This document shows, piece by piece, positions 51,094 through 59,702 of a stretch of DNA of 64,000 nucleotides; position 1 is the stretch's first letter, and each line of letters begins with the position of its first letter. The position numbers and the translations under genes were made by a program. A model generated the notes under the pieces. The model had not been told where the DNA came from and made no database searches. It saw nothing but the letters and a program-made list of their open reading frames with translations. The DNA comes from Limnohabitans parvus II-B4 (lineage in GTDB: Bacteria > Pseudomonadota > Gammaproteobacteria > Burkholderiales > Burkholderiaceae_C): positions 248,001 to 312,000 of the forward strand of contig NZ_NESN01000003.1 in assembly GCF_003063455.1 (NCBI RefSeq). The letters are read 5' to 3'.

Positions 51094-51615
51094 TTATTGC
51101 GGAGCGGTGCTGTCGCCAACGCCCAAAGGTTTTTCCATCATCACGACATCGAGCCAGCGGTCGAACTTCCAGCCGCATGACTTGAGGATGCCGACATGGC
51201 TGAAGCCCACGGAAGTGTGGACACCAATTGATCCGGCGTTGGCCGAATCGCCAATGACAGCCAGAAACTTGCGCACACCTGCTTGTTCGGCTTTGGCACA
51301 CAACTCGGCCAGCAAGGCTTTGCCCATGCCTTTGCGGTGAACGTCTGGAGCCATGTAAATCGAGTCTTCGGCAGAAAAACGGTAGGCCGGACGGGGTTTG
51401 AACCAGTTGCAATAGGCAAAACCGATCACACGGCCTGCATCTTCGACCACCAAGTAGGGCAGCCCTTTGGCCAACACGTCAACTCGGCGACTGGCCATGT
51501 CGGCTTGTGTGGGTGGGTCGATCTCGAAAGTACCGGTGCCCGTGAGCACGTGGTGGCGGTAAATGGCGGTGATGGCGGCGATATCTTCGTCGCGGCTGGG
51601 GCGGATTAGAGGCAA
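51094..51615 (-). CDS. GNAT family N-acetyltransferase (phosphinothricin acetyltransferase-like)
   Basis: Acetyl-CoA-dependent transferase of 173 residues resembling the Pat/Bar group: IRPSRDEDIAAITAIYRHHVLTGTGTFE at the start, the acetyl-CoA loop HRKGMGKALL near 92 and GFSHVGILKSCGWKFDRW at the end. No ATG gives a full domain; the TTG at 51615 with GGGAG 7 bases upstream does, so TTG is the likely start. The natural substrate may be an amino acid analogue such as methionine sulfoximine, but this is not shown. Divergent from rpsP. Confidence 0.85.
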   Translation of the reverse strand: MPLIRPSRDEDIAAITAIYRHHVLTGTGTFEIDPPTQADMASRRVDVLAKGLPYLVVEDAGRVIGFAYCNWFKPRPAYRFSAEDSIYMAPDVHRKGMGKALLAELCAKAEQAGVRKFLAVIGDSANAGSIGVHTSVGFSHVGILKSCGWKFDRWLDVVMMEKPLGVGDSTAPQ

Positions 51616-51631
51616 GGCAAGGCTCCCGTTG

Positions 51632-51637
51632 TATAAT
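51632..51637 (+). promoter_or_regulatory. rpsP operon -10 element
   Basis: A perfect TATAAT lies 115 bases upstream of the rpsP ATG. No good -35 is visible. The same bases read on minus (ATTATA) lie just upstream of the acetyltransferase TTG, so the two promoters may share this site. Confidence 0.55.
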
Positions 51638-51752
51638 GGTGGGCTTTTCAGTGTGTCACTGGCCGGGTGGCCAGTTGCGTGTCTCAAACGCTGAAAGATA
51701 CCGGGTGTCTCGGCAATTGTTCCGAAGATACCCAACCACCCAAGGATAAATC

Positions 51753-52004
51753 ATGGTTGTTATTCGTTTGAACCGCGGCGGCTCTAAAGCACGTCCTTTC
51801 TTCAACATCGTCGTTGCTGACAAGCGCGTGCGTCGCGATGGTCGCTTCCTCGAGCGCATCGGTTTCTACAACCCCACAGCCAAAGGTGGCGAAGAAGGTC
51901 TGCGCATTGCACAAGACCGTCTGACCTACTGGAAGAGCGTTGGCGCCCAGGCTTCCCCCACTGTGGAACGCCTGATCCGTCAAGCTGGCAAAGCAGCCGC
52001 CTGA
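51753..52004 (+). CDS. rpsP: 30S ribosomal protein S16
   Basis: Small-subunit assembly protein of 83 residues with the S16 signature [23 protein letters not shown] at the N-terminus. It is the first gene of rpsP-rimM-trmD-rplS. The 5' untranslated region after the TATAAT at 51632 is about 110 bases. Confidence 0.98.
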   Translation: MVVIRLNRGGSKARPFFNIVVADKRVRRDGRFLERIGFYNPTAKGGEEGLRIAQDRLTYWKSVGAQASPTVERLIRQAGKAAA

Positions 52005-52020
52005 TCGGCTCGCCTTGGCC

Positions 52021-52638
52021 ATGCGTCCGCCTTTGGAAACAGCCGCACTGCCGGCTGACGCCATTGAAATCGGGCGCATAGCCGATGCCTGGGGCATCAA
52101 AGGCTGGTTCAAGGTCTTGCCCCACAGCGCCTCTCCTGAGGCGCTTTTTTCTTCCAAGCGCTGGTTTTTGTTGCCGCCCGACCGGCCCATGAAACCCAAG
52201 CGCGCGACCGAAATCGCAGCATCCAAAACCGAACAAGTGGCTTGGACCGAGCCATTGCTGTTGTGCGTCAAGGAAGCCAAAGATCATTCGGATACCGTGG
52301 TGGCCTGTGCCCAGGACATCAACGACCGCAACGCCGCTGAGGCTTTGCGTGGCGCACGTATTTTTGTACCGCGCTCGAGCTTTCCGACCGCTGAAGAGGG
52401 CGAGTACTACTGGGTCGACCTCATCGGCCTGCAAGTGGTCAATCGTGAAGGCCTTGACCTTGGCCAAGTGCGCGATCTCATGTCCACCGGGCCACAAACC
52501 GTATTGGTCATTGAAGCAGCCCCAGAGTCAGAAGGCGGCAAAGCGCTTGAGCGCATGATCCCTTTTGTCGATGCTTTCGTCGATGGTGTCGACTTGCCAG
52601 GCAAGCGCATCACGGTGGATTGGCAACCCGACTACTGA
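52021..52638 (+). CDS. rimM: Ribosome maturation factor RimM
   Basis: Binds S19 and helps 30S head assembly. The 205-residue product has an N-terminal RimM barrel (IEIGRIADAWGIKGWFKV) and a C-terminal PRC barrel (EYYWVDLIGLQVVN). A TTG at 52015 in the same frame is 6 bases further upstream, but the ATG at 52021 is preferred. It lies 16 bases after rpsP. Confidence 0.96.
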   Translation: MRPPLETAALPADAIEIGRIADAWGIKGWFKVLPHSASPEALFSSKRWFLLPPDRPMKPKRATEIAASKTEQVAWTEPLLLCVKEAKDHSDTVVACAQDINDRNAAEALRGARIFVPRSSFPTAEEGEYYWVDLIGLQVVNREGLDLGQVRDLMSTGPQTVLVIEAAPESEGGKALERMIPFVDAFVDGVDLPGKRITVDWQPDY

Positions 52639-52666
52639 TCGGCCTCGGCCGTGGAGGGCCATCCCC

Positions 52667-53464
52667 ATGCGCTTTGACATCATCACCCTGTTTCCCGAGC
52701 TTTTTGAGCCGCTTTTGACAAGTGGCATCACCCGCCGTGCTTACGAAAGCGGCTTGGTGGATGTGCATTTCTGGAATCCACGGGACTACGCGGAAGGCAA
52801 TTACCGTCGCGTCGATGACCGCTCATTCGGCGGTGGTCCTGGCATGGTCATGTTGGCTGAGCCCTTGTTCAAATGCCTCACGGCGATTCGTGCTGAGCGT
52901 CAGGAGGCCAATCCGGCCCCTTTGGTGCTGTTTTCGCCTATTGGGCAGGTTCTGAACCACTCTGTGGTGCAAAAGTGGTCGCACAGCACAGGGGCTGTGT
53001 TGTTGTGTGGCCGCTATGAAGGTGTCGATCAGCGATTCATTGACCAATATGTCGATCAGCAAATCAGTCTGGGGGATTTTGTGCTCTCAGGTGGAGAAAT
53101 TGCAGCCATGGCCCTGCTGGATGCCGTGGCCCGTTTGCAGCCCGGTGTCCTCAATGATGAAGGCAGCCACCAGCAAGACAGCTTTAATCCTGCATTGGAC
53201 GGTTTGCTGGACAGTCCGCACTACACCCGTCCAGAGGTTTGGCAAGATTGCGCTGTACCGGCGGCGCTCATGTCGGGCCACCATGCCCAGATTGCTCGTT
53301 GGCGACGCGAACAAAGCCTGCGCCAAAGTGCATTGCACCGCCCTGAATTGCTGGAGCAGGCCCGTCTGTCAGGCAAGTTGAGTCGTCAGGATGAAGTCTT
53401 CTTGAAGCAGTTGTCGCATGGCTCGACCGCACTCGGTCGCGATACGGGGCCGAAAAAGCTATAA
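52667..53464 (+). CDS. trmD: tRNA (guanine-N1-)-methyltransferase
   Basis: Methylates G37 of tRNAs, preventing frameshifting. A 265-residue SPOUT enzyme starting RFDIITLFPELF. The trefoil-knot SAM site is in LCGRYEGVDQRFI and SLGDFVLSGGE. The ATG at 52667 has GGAGG upstream; the longer frame lies within rimM. A TATAAT at its 3' end may be an internal promoter for rplS. Confidence 0.97.
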   Translation: MRFDIITLFPELFEPLLTSGITRRAYESGLVDVHFWNPRDYAEGNYRRVDDRSFGGGPGMVMLAEPLFKCLTAIRAERQEANPAPLVLFSPIGQVLNHSVVQKWSHSTGAVLLCGRYEGVDQRFIDQYVDQQISLGDFVLSGGEIAAMALLDAVARLQPGVLNDEGSHQQDSFNPALDGLLDSPHYTRPEVWQDCAVPAALMSGHHAQIARWRREQSLRQSALHRPELLEQARLSGKLSRQDEVFLKQLSHGSTALGRDTGPKKL

Positions 53465-53465
53465 T
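53460..53465 (+). promoter_or_regulatory. Possible internal -10 element for rplS
   Basis: A perfect TATAAT spans the trmD stop codon, 116 bases before the rplS ATG. No convincing -35 precedes it. The 116-base leader between trmD and rplS has no ORF. Confidence 0.4.
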
Positions 53466-53580
53466 CAAGGGCTTTTCGATCCTCTACCCGCCGCGATCTG
53501 GCTCAGTCATGCGCATGCATGGCCTTTACAGCACAGAACGCCCCTTGTGTAGCGAGGCATGATCGGACGGAGTTCAAAAA

Positions 53581-53964
53581 ATGAATTTGATTCAAACTCT
53601 TGAGCAGGAAGAAATTGCCCGTCTGGGTAAAGTGATTCCTGATTTTGCCCCCGGCGACACCGTGATCGTCAGCGTCAACGTGGTTGAAGGTGCGCGCAAG
53701 CGTGTCCAAGCCTACGAAGGTGTTGTGATCGCCAAGCGTAACCGTGGCCTGAACAGCGGCTTCACCGTTCGCAAGATCTCCAGTGGCGAAGGCGTGGAAC
53801 GTACGTTCCAAACTTACAGCCCTGTGATCGCCAGCATCGAAGTCAAGCGTCGTGGTGATGTTCGCCGCGCCAAGCTGTACTACCTGCGTGACCGCAGCGG
53901 CAAGTCGGCACGTATCAAAGAAAAGTTGCCACAGCGCAAAGCAGCTCCTGCTGCCAAAGCGTAA
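53581..53964 (+). CDS. rplS: 50S ribosomal protein L19
   Basis: Large-subunit protein at the 30S-50S interface, 127 residues, with the L19 signature [20 protein letters not shown] and [16 protein letters not shown]. The C-terminus has a short basic Ala/Lys tail. It ends the rpsP operon and is followed by an intrinsic terminator. Confidence 0.98.
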   Translation: MNLIQTLEQEEIARLGKVIPDFAPGDTVIVSVNVVEGARKRVQAYEGVVIAKRNRGLNSGFTVRKISSGEGVERTFQTYSPVIASIEVKRRGDVRRAKLYYLRDRSGKSARIKEKLPQRKAAPAAKA

Positions 53965-53982
53965 AGCCTTTTCGGCCATACG

Positions 53983-54019
53983 AAAAAACCGCCCGGGTTT
54001 GCGCCTTGGCGGTTTTTTT
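53983..54019 (+). terminator. Intrinsic terminator of the rpsP-rplS operon
   Basis: AAAAAACCGCC (53983-53993) pairs with GGCGGTTTTTT (54008-54018), ending in a T run. Its stem and part of its loop resemble the rpsT terminator at 39692. Confidence 0.9.
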
Positions 54020-54062
54020 ATGGTCGGCTCAAAACGGGCAACCTATCCATTCGTTAGCCCAT

Positions 54063-54095
54063 AAAAAAAGGTCTTGCCGGTGAGGGCAAGACCTT
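54063..54095 (-). terminator. Intrinsic terminator of the DEAD-box helicase gene
   Basis: AAGGTCTTGCC (54068-54078) pairs with GGCAAGACCTT (54085-54095). On minus it is followed by a run of seven uridines. It lies 41 bases past the helicase stop. Confidence 0.9.
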
Positions 54096-54136
54096 ATCGA
54101 TGGCTCAAAGTCCAGGGCTTGAACCCTGGAGTGTGA

Positions 54137-56203
54137 TCAACCGCGTGTGATTTTCAGCACACGGGTGCCACCACGCTTGCCTGCAGGGCCTTCGCCTGCA
54201 GCATGGGGCTTGAAGTTGCTGGCACCAAACTGCTTGGGACCACGGGCGAACTTGTCACCTGCAGCGCCGCGAGGGGCAGGGCGGGCGGCGTTGCGGTTGT
54301 CACCTCCACGGTCTTCCCAGCGGCCGCCTTGACGTGGACCGTCCTGGCGTGCGTCTTGACGCGGTGCGCCACGGTTGTCACCACGATCCCATGGGTGGGC
54401 TGGTGCAGCGCGTTGTTCAAAGCGGTCACCGCCACGGGGGGCTTCAAAACGGCCACCGTCTTTGCGGGCATCGAAGCGGGGTTCGTTGCGCTGCTCAAAG
54501 CGGGGCTGCTCGTCACGGAAGTTGCCACGCGGGGCGCGGTTGTCAAAGCCACCGCCGTCGCGGTCACGGTTGCCACCGAAGTCGCGACCACCTGATGAGG
54601 GACGGCCACCACGGAAGCCACCGCCTGCATTGGCGTAATTGCGCTCACCACCAAAGCGGTCACCGCCACGGCCCATCGGCTTGCGGGCTTCGGGCATGCG
54701 CACTTTGGGTTCGAGGCCTGGAATCACTTCGGCTTTGAAAGGCTGACGTGTGTAGGACTCGATGTCACCGATCTTGCGACGGTCACGGATTTCGGCAAAG
54801 GTCACGGCCAAACCGTCACGACCGGCGCGGCCTGTGCGGCCAATGCGGTGGGTGTAGTCTTCGGCCTTCATCGGCAAACCGAAGTTGAACACGTGCGTGA
54901 TGGTGGGCACGTCGATGCCGCGAGCGGCCACATCGGTGGCGACCAAAATCTGTACTTGGCCATTGCGCAAAGCCATCAGGCGGCGGTTGCGCATGCCTTG
55001 GCTCAGGGCGCCGTGCAGGGCGACAGCAGAAAAGCCGTCTTGCTGCAGGTCAGCAGCCAGACCGTCACACTCGATTTGGGTGCTGGAGAACACGATGGCC
55101 TGGTCGATCGTGGCGTCACGCAACCAGTGGTCGAGCATCTGGCGCTTGTGTTGGGCATTGTCGGCCCAGAACAGCACCTGCTTGATGTTGTTGTGCTTTT
55201 CCTGGGGGTTGTCGATCTGGATTTTCTGGACCGAAGAACCACCGTCGTGCATCACGCGCATGGCCAGTTGCTGAATGCGCGGTGCAAAGGTTGCACTGAA
55301 CATCATGGTCTGGCGACGCTGGCTGGTCATGTCGTTGATGTCGGCCAAGTCGTCCGAGAAGCCCAGGTCGAGCATGCGGTCGGCTTCGTCCACCACCAAG
55401 AATTGCACCTTGTCCAGCTTGATTTGCATGGAGCGCTGCAGGTCGAGCAAACGGCCGGGGGTGGCCACGACCAAGTTGGCGTTTTGCAGCTTGGCAATTT
55501 GCAGCTGGTAAGGAATGCCGCCGACCACGTTGGCCACCCGCAGACCGCGTGTGTGCTTGACCAGCTCGATGGCGTCTTGCGCCACTTGCTGGGCCAGCTC
55601 GCGAGTGGGGCAAAGGATCAGGGCGCCGGGTGTCGGTGCCTTGAAGTTGCGTGGATTGGTGGGGTCTTTGCGCTTGGCACGCTTGGGGGCAGGTTCGCCT
55701 TTGGCAGCAGCGTCGGCGCAGGCTTGTTCAAACTCAGCGCGCTCTGCGGCTTCCTGTTCGGCCATTTGCTGAATCAGGGTGTGCAGCACGGGCAGCAAGA
55801 AGGCTGCGGTTTTGCCGCTGCCGGTCTGGCTGGAGACCATCAGGTCGCTGTAGCCATTGGATTGGCCGTCCTTGGAGCCACCGGCTGTGGGCAGTGCCAA
55901 AGGAATGGCACGCAATTGCACAGCTGTGGGCTGGGTGTAGCCCAGATCGGCCACGGCTTGCACCAGCTCGGGGGCCAGGCCCAGTTCAATGAAGCCATTG
56001 GGCACGTCGGCGACGGCTTCCGCTTCTTCGGCAGCTTCAGTGGTGAATTCAGCGGCTGGCTCGGGGGTGATTTCGGCCGCTGCGGCGGCCATGATTTCAA
56101 GGGCCAAGTTGTTTGCTGCAGGTTGTGCAGTCGACTCGGTGGTCATGGATGTGATTTCGGCAGGCGACAAGTCGCTCTGCACTGGGTTCAAAGTGTCAGT
56201 CAT
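54137..56203 (-). CDS. DEAD-box ATP-dependent RNA helicase (RhlE-like) with RGG-rich tail
   Basis: Unwinds structured RNA, likely in ribosome assembly or cold adaptation. The 688-residue protein has an acidic Ala/Glu-rich N-terminal extension (to about 70), the Q motif GYTQPTAVQ, Walker A SSQTGSGKT, PTRELAQQ, VVDEADRMLDLG near 270, SAT, ATDVAARGIDVP and HRIGRTGRAGR. Between motif I and Ia there is an insertion of about 45 residues rich in Glu/Ala then Lys/Arg. The last 180 residues are Arg/Gly/Asp-rich with many RGG/DRGG units and probably bind RNA non-specifically. ATG at 56203. The 259-base gap to orn holds no gene I can support; it probably carries the promoter. Confidence 0.94.
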   Translation of the reverse strand: MTDTLNPVQSDLSPAEITSMTTESTAQPAANNLALEIMAAAAAEITPEPAAEFTTEAAEEAEAVADVPNGFIELGLAPELVQAVADLGYTQPTAVQLRAIPLALPTAGGSKDGQSNGYSDLMVSSQTGSGKTAAFLLPVLHTLIQQMAEQEAAERAEFEQACADAAAKGEPAPKRAKRKDPTNPRNFKAPTPGALILCPTRELAQQVAQDAIELVKHTRGLRVANVVGGIPYQLQIAKLQNANLVVATPGRLLDLQRSMQIKLDKVQFLVVDEADRMLDLGFSDDLADINDMTSQRRQTMMFSATFAPRIQQLAMRVMHDGGSSVQKIQIDNPQEKHNNIKQVLFWADNAQHKRQMLDHWLRDATIDQAIVFSSTQIECDGLAADLQQDGFSAVALHGALSQGMRNRRLMALRNGQVQILVATDVAARGIDVPTITHVFNFGLPMKAEDYTHRIGRTGRAGRDGLAVTFAEIRDRRKIGDIESYTRQPFKAEVIPGLEPKVRMPEARKPMGRGGDRFGGERNYANAGGGFRGGRPSSGGRDFGGNRDRDGGGFDNRAPRGNFRDEQPRFEQRNEPRFDARKDGGRFEAPRGGDRFEQRAAPAHPWDRGDNRGAPRQDARQDGPRQGGRWEDRGGDNRNAARPAPRGAAGDKFARGPKQFGASNFKPHAAGEGPAGKRGGTRVLKITRG

Positions 56204-56462
56204 GTGTGTATAAAAACTCGCACGGAACAACGACCGCCAACAGAAAATTGTTGCATTGGGTCTTAGCACCGCAAGGTTGAAAAAACATCAACCATCAAAC
56301 GGTGCTCGCGAGAGGCGCTGGGCGTGGAGCCTGGCCGCTGTGAGTGACCCTATCGTTGGGTCAAGGCGTGAAGGGAGATGTATGAAACGCCGCACTCTTG
56401 TGCAGCGAGCCGCGAATTATGGCACGGATCAGAAAAAAACGCTAGGGTTTTCCCTGAAAAAT

Positions 56463-57047
56463 TCACAATCGGATGAAATGCTCGCGGTAATGCGCCAATT
56501 CATCGATGGATTCGTGCACGTCGGCCAGCGCGGTGTGCTTTTGCTGCTTCTTGAAGCTGGAGTACACCTCAGGCTTCCAGCGGCGTGACAGCTCCTTGAG
56601 GGTGCTCACATCCAGGTTGCGGTAGTGAAAGAAGGCTTCCAGTTTGGGCATGAACTTGACCAGAAAGCGGCGGTCCTGGCTGATGGTGTTGCCGCACAAG
56701 GGCGAGGCACTTTTGGGCAAGTACTTTTTCAGGAACGTCAGAATTTGCTCCTCGGCATCGGCCTCGCTGTTGGTGGAGGCTTTGACTTTGTCGATCAAAC
56801 CGCTTTTGCCATGTGTGCCCTTGTTCCACTTGTCCATTTGGTTGAGCAGCTCGTCGCTTTGGTGAATCACCAGCACAGGCCCTTCGATGCGCGGCGTGAG
56901 ATGCGGGCCAGTCACGATCACGGCGATCTCCAGCAGGCGTTCTTTTTCGGGGTCGAGGCCCGTCATTTCGCAATCGATCCAGACCAAGTTTTGGTCAGAC
57001 TTGGGCAGCTGTGCCGCTTCTTGGGGGGGGGGTTTCACATCAGACAT
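56463..57047 (-). CDS. orn: Oligoribonuclease
   Basis: Degrades 2-5 nucleotide RNA fragments, including pGpG from c-di-GMP turnover. The DEDDh exonuclease (194 residues) has Exo [12 protein letters not shown] (Asp25, Glu27), Exo II with [12 protein letters not shown] and Exo [17 protein letters not shown]. An ATG at 57080 in frame would add 11 residues. No ribosome binding site is clear at either start. Divergent from the M48 protease gene, 89 bases between. Confidence 0.95.
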   Translation of the reverse strand: MSDVKPPPQEAAQLPKSDQNLVWIDCEMTGLDPEKERLLEIAVIVTGPHLTPRIEGPVLVIHQSDELLNQMDKWNKGTHGKSGLIDKVKASTNSEADAEEQILTFLKKYLPKSASPLCGNTISQDRRFLVKFMPKLEAFFHYRNLDVSTLKELSRRWKPEVYSSFKKQQKHTALADVHESIDELAHYREHFIRL

Positions 57048-57124
57048 GAGCAGATTGTCGCTGATGCTGGCCTGCTGCATGGGCACGCAAGCCCTTGCCA
57101 AGCTCAGCCAGACAAGGCCGCTTC

Positions 57125-57130
57125 TACAAT
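57125..57130 (+). promoter_or_regulatory. -10 element of M48 gene at leaderless spacing
   Basis: TACAAT ends 6 bases before the ATG at 57137, so transcription would start at the A of the start codon. No Shine-Dalgarno sequence is present. Confidence 0.45.
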
Positions 57131-57136
57131 ACGCCG

Positions 57137-58396
57137 ATGAATCCTTCCCTGACTTTGACCCTGACTCTGGTGGTGGCCTTGCTGGCCCATGTGGCGCTCA
57201 AGTTTTGGCTGAACGCCCGCCAGGTGCGGCATGTAGCCCGCCACCGCGATGCGGTGCCGCCGGCTTATACCGACACCATGACCTTGGCCGACCACCAAAA
57301 AGCGGCCGATTACACCCTGGCTAAAGCGCGACTGTCGCAAATCGACATTGCTCTGGATGCCGCCGTGCTGCTGGGCTGGACGCTGCTGGGCGGGCTTGAT
57401 GCGCTCAACCAGGTGCTGCTGGACTGGATGGGCCCGGGCATGGCGCAGCAAATCGCGCTGGTGCTGGGCTTCACGCTGGTCGGCGGTCTGATTGGATTGC
57501 CCTTGTCGCTCATGCAAACCTTTGGCGTGGAGCAGCGCTTTGGCTTCAACAAAATCACGGCCGCTTTGTGGCTGGGCGATATGGTCAAGGGCTTGGCGCT
57601 CGGTCTGGTGCTGGGCCTGCCGCTGCTGTGGGTGGTGCTCTGGCTGATGCAAGCCGGGGGCCCCTGGTGGTGGCTGTGGGCTTGGGGCGTGCTGGTGGGC
57701 TGGCAGCTGTTTTTGATGGCCATTGCGCCCAACGTGATCATGCCGCTGTTCAACAAATTCACCCCCCTGGAAGACGAGTCGCTCAAGGCCCGCGTGAAGG
57801 GCCTGATGCAACGCGCAGGCTTCACTGCCAAAGGTTTTTTTGTGATGGACGGCAGCCGCCGATCGGCACATTCCAATGCGTTTTTCACAGGCTTTGGGGC
57901 CAGCAAGCGGGTGGTGTTTTTCGACACCTTGCTCAAGCAACTGAGCCCGGCCGAAATGGAAGCGGTGCTGGCCCATGAGCTGGGTCACTTCAAGCACAAA
58001 CACATCGTCAAAATGATGGTGACCAGTTTTGCCATGACGCTGGCCGGTCTGGCGCTGCTGGGTTGGCTGGCGCAGGAAGTCTGGTTTTACACGGGCCTGG
58101 GCGTGATGCCCAATTTGTCTGGCAGCAACGATGCGCTGGCGCTGGTGTTGTTCATGCTGGTCACGCCCGTGTTTACTTTGTTCTTTGCCCCCGTATCGTC
58201 CTGGCGCTCGCGCCAACAGGAGTTCGAGGCCGATGCCTATGCCGTGTCGCAAACCCCGGGCAAGTATTTGTCCTCGGCCTTGCTCAAGCTCTACCAGGAC
58301 AACGCCTCCACCCTCACGCCCGACCCTTGGTACGTGAAGTTTTATTATTCGCACCCCCCGGCCAGTGAGCGTTTGCTGAGGATGAGAACCGCATGA
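57137..58396 (+). CDS. M48 family metallopeptidase (CAAX-protease/STE24-like)
   Basis: Membrane zinc protease of 419 residues with several helices. The zinc site is HELGH at 280-284 (in [14 protein letters not shown]), and the third ligand is in EFEADAYAV. An N-terminal extension with the M48_N (CAAX prenyl protease N-terminal) helices, including [15 protein letters not shown], places it in the Ste24-like group. Bacterial members probably handle membrane protein quality control. The start codon has no ribosome binding site but a -10 hexamer at leaderless distance. Stop overlaps the next start (ATGA). Confidence 0.92.
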   Translation: MNPSLTLTLTLVVALLAHVALKFWLNARQVRHVARHRDAVPPAYTDTMTLADHQKAADYTLAKARLSQIDIALDAAVLLGWTLLGGLDALNQVLLDWMGPGMAQQIALVLGFTLVGGLIGLPLSLMQTFGVEQRFGFNKITAALWLGDMVKGLALGLVLGLPLLWVVLWLMQAGGPWWWLWAWGVLVGWQLFLMAIAPNVIMPLFNKFTPLEDESLKARVKGLMQRAGFTAKGFFVMDGSRRSAHSNAFFTGFGASKRVVFFDTLLKQLSPAEMEAVLAHELGHFKHKHIVKMMVTSFAMTLAGLALLGWLAQEVWFYTGLGVMPNLSGSNDALALVLFMLVTPVFTLFFAPVSSWRSRQQEFEADAYAVSQTPGKYLSSALLKLYQDNASTLTPDPWYVKFYYSHPPASERLLRMRTA

Positions 58397-58704
58397 GCAC
58401 CCCAGAAGTCAGGGCCCTCAAGCCCACCGAGGTGATCATGGCGCTGGGCCAGATTTCAGACTGGCGATTGTCGGGCGATGGCGACAACATCGCCATTGAA
58501 AAGACCTTTGAATTTGCCGAACACACACATGCATTGCTCTTCATCAACAGCGTGGGCTGGTTGTCTGAAAAGCTCAACCACCACCCCGAACTGGTGCTGA
58601 CCTACAAGCGTTGTGTGGTGCGCTGGAACACACACGATGTGCGTGGCCTCAGCCGCTTGGACTTTGAGGCCGCGACCCAGACCGACGCCTTGTTACAGGC
58701 ATGA
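58393..58704 (+). CDS. 4a-hydroxytetrahydrobiopterin dehydratase (PCD/DCoH family)
   Basis: Dehydrates pterin-4a-carbinolamine, regenerating the cofactor of aromatic amino acid hydroxylases; members also occur where no hydroxylase exists. It is 103 residues, with the active-site motif LNHHPELVLTYKRCVVRWNTHDVRGLS. Coupled to the M48 gene by ATGA overlap. No phenylalanine hydroxylase gene is in the window. Confidence 0.9.
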   Translation: MSTPEVRALKPTEVIMALGQISDWRLSGDGDNIAIEKTFEFAEHTHALLFINSVGWLSEKLNHHPELVLTYKRCVVRWNTHDVRGLSRLDFEAATQTDALLQA

Positions 58705-58710
58705 TGCGTC

Positions 58711-59691
58711 ATGAATAAACCCAAAGCGCGCCCAGCCTTGCCCCAAGCGCAGGATCTCGAGCCGGGCTTGGTGGTTGCCACCTATGGCCGCCACTGCCTG
58801 GTCGAGACACCAGAAGGTCGACGCTTGATTTGCCACCCCCGCGGCAAAAAAAACCAAGTGGTGGTGGGCGATCAGGTGCTCTGGCAAATTGCGGGTGACG
58901 AAGGCAGTATCGAAAAGTTGCAGGACCGTCGCAACCTGTTTTACCGTCAAGACGAAATCCGCACCAAATCTTTTGCCGCTAACCTGGATCGCGTGTTGAT
59001 CTTGATCGCCGCTGACCCCGAGTATTCGGAAAGCCAGCTGTCTCGCGCCCTGGTGGCGGCCGAAGCTGAGCGCATCACGCCCATCATCGCGCTCAACAAA
59101 AGCGATCTGGCGCAACCCTTCGCCCAAGCCTGGGAGCGCCTGGCCCCTTACCGCGCCATGGGTTACAGCGTGATGCCCATCAGCCTGAGCCCGCGCAGCC
59201 CGGTGGCCGATGACGGCGTGCAGGCTTTGTGCGCGCATTTGCAGGGCTTGACCACATTGGTGCTGGGGCCGTCAGGCAGCGGTAAAAGCACACTCATCAA
59301 CCGTTTGGTGCCCGATGCGCAGGTGGAGACTGGCGAAATTTCGCTGGCCCTCAACTCGGGCAAGCACACCACCACCAGCACCCGCTGGTATTGGGTACCC
59401 GCACTCGACACGCCCAACGCAGCACATGCCGATAGAACGGCCTTGATCGATTCACCCGGATTTCAGGAGTTTGGTTTGCACCACATCGAGCCGACCCGAC
59501 TGGCCGACTGCATGCCCGATTTGCGTGCGCATGTCGGGGGGTGCAAGTTCTACAACTGCACGCACTTGCATGAACCCGGTTGTGCCGTGCTGGCGCAGGT
59601 CGAGAACGAACACCAAACCGGCACCATCAGCGTGCGCCGTCACCGGATCTACGCGCAATTGTTTGAAGAGTTGAGCCAGCAGCGCTGGTGA
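58711..59691 (+). CDS. rsgA: Ribosome small subunit GTPase RsgA
   Basis: Circularly permuted GTPase that checks late 30S maturation. The 326-residue product has an N-terminal OB fold (to about 90), then G4 NKSD near 129, G1 GPSGSGKST near 187 and G3 DSPG near 247. The C-terminal zinc finger uses CKFYNCTHLHEPGC. It follows the PCD gene after 6 bases and is convergent with the CobD-like gene. Confidence 0.96.
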   Translation: MNKPKARPALPQAQDLEPGLVVATYGRHCLVETPEGRRLICHPRGKKNQVVVGDQVLWQIAGDEGSIEKLQDRRNLFYRQDEIRTKSFAANLDRVLILIAADPEYSESQLSRALVAAEAERITPIIALNKSDLAQPFAQAWERLAPYRAMGYSVMPISLSPRSPVADDGVQALCAHLQGLTTLVLGPSGSGKSTLINRLVPDAQVETGEISLALNSGKHTTTSTRWYWVPALDTPNAAHADRTALIDSPGFQEFGLHHIEPTRLADCMPDLRAHVGGCKFYNCTHLHEPGCAVLAQVENEHQTGTISVRRHRIYAQLFEELSQQRW

Positions 59692-59702
59692 GGGATTGTG
59701 CG

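Noticed and set aside
53465-53580. Possible L19 leader riboregulator between trmD and rplS
   Set aside because: I could not find a convincing stem or a match to a known ribosomal leader; only a TATAAT is supported.
56382-56588. Small plus-strand ORF after AAGGGAGATGT upstream of the helicase
   Set aside because: The ribosome-binding-like sequence is attractive, but two-thirds of the frame is antisense to orn and the product has no family features.
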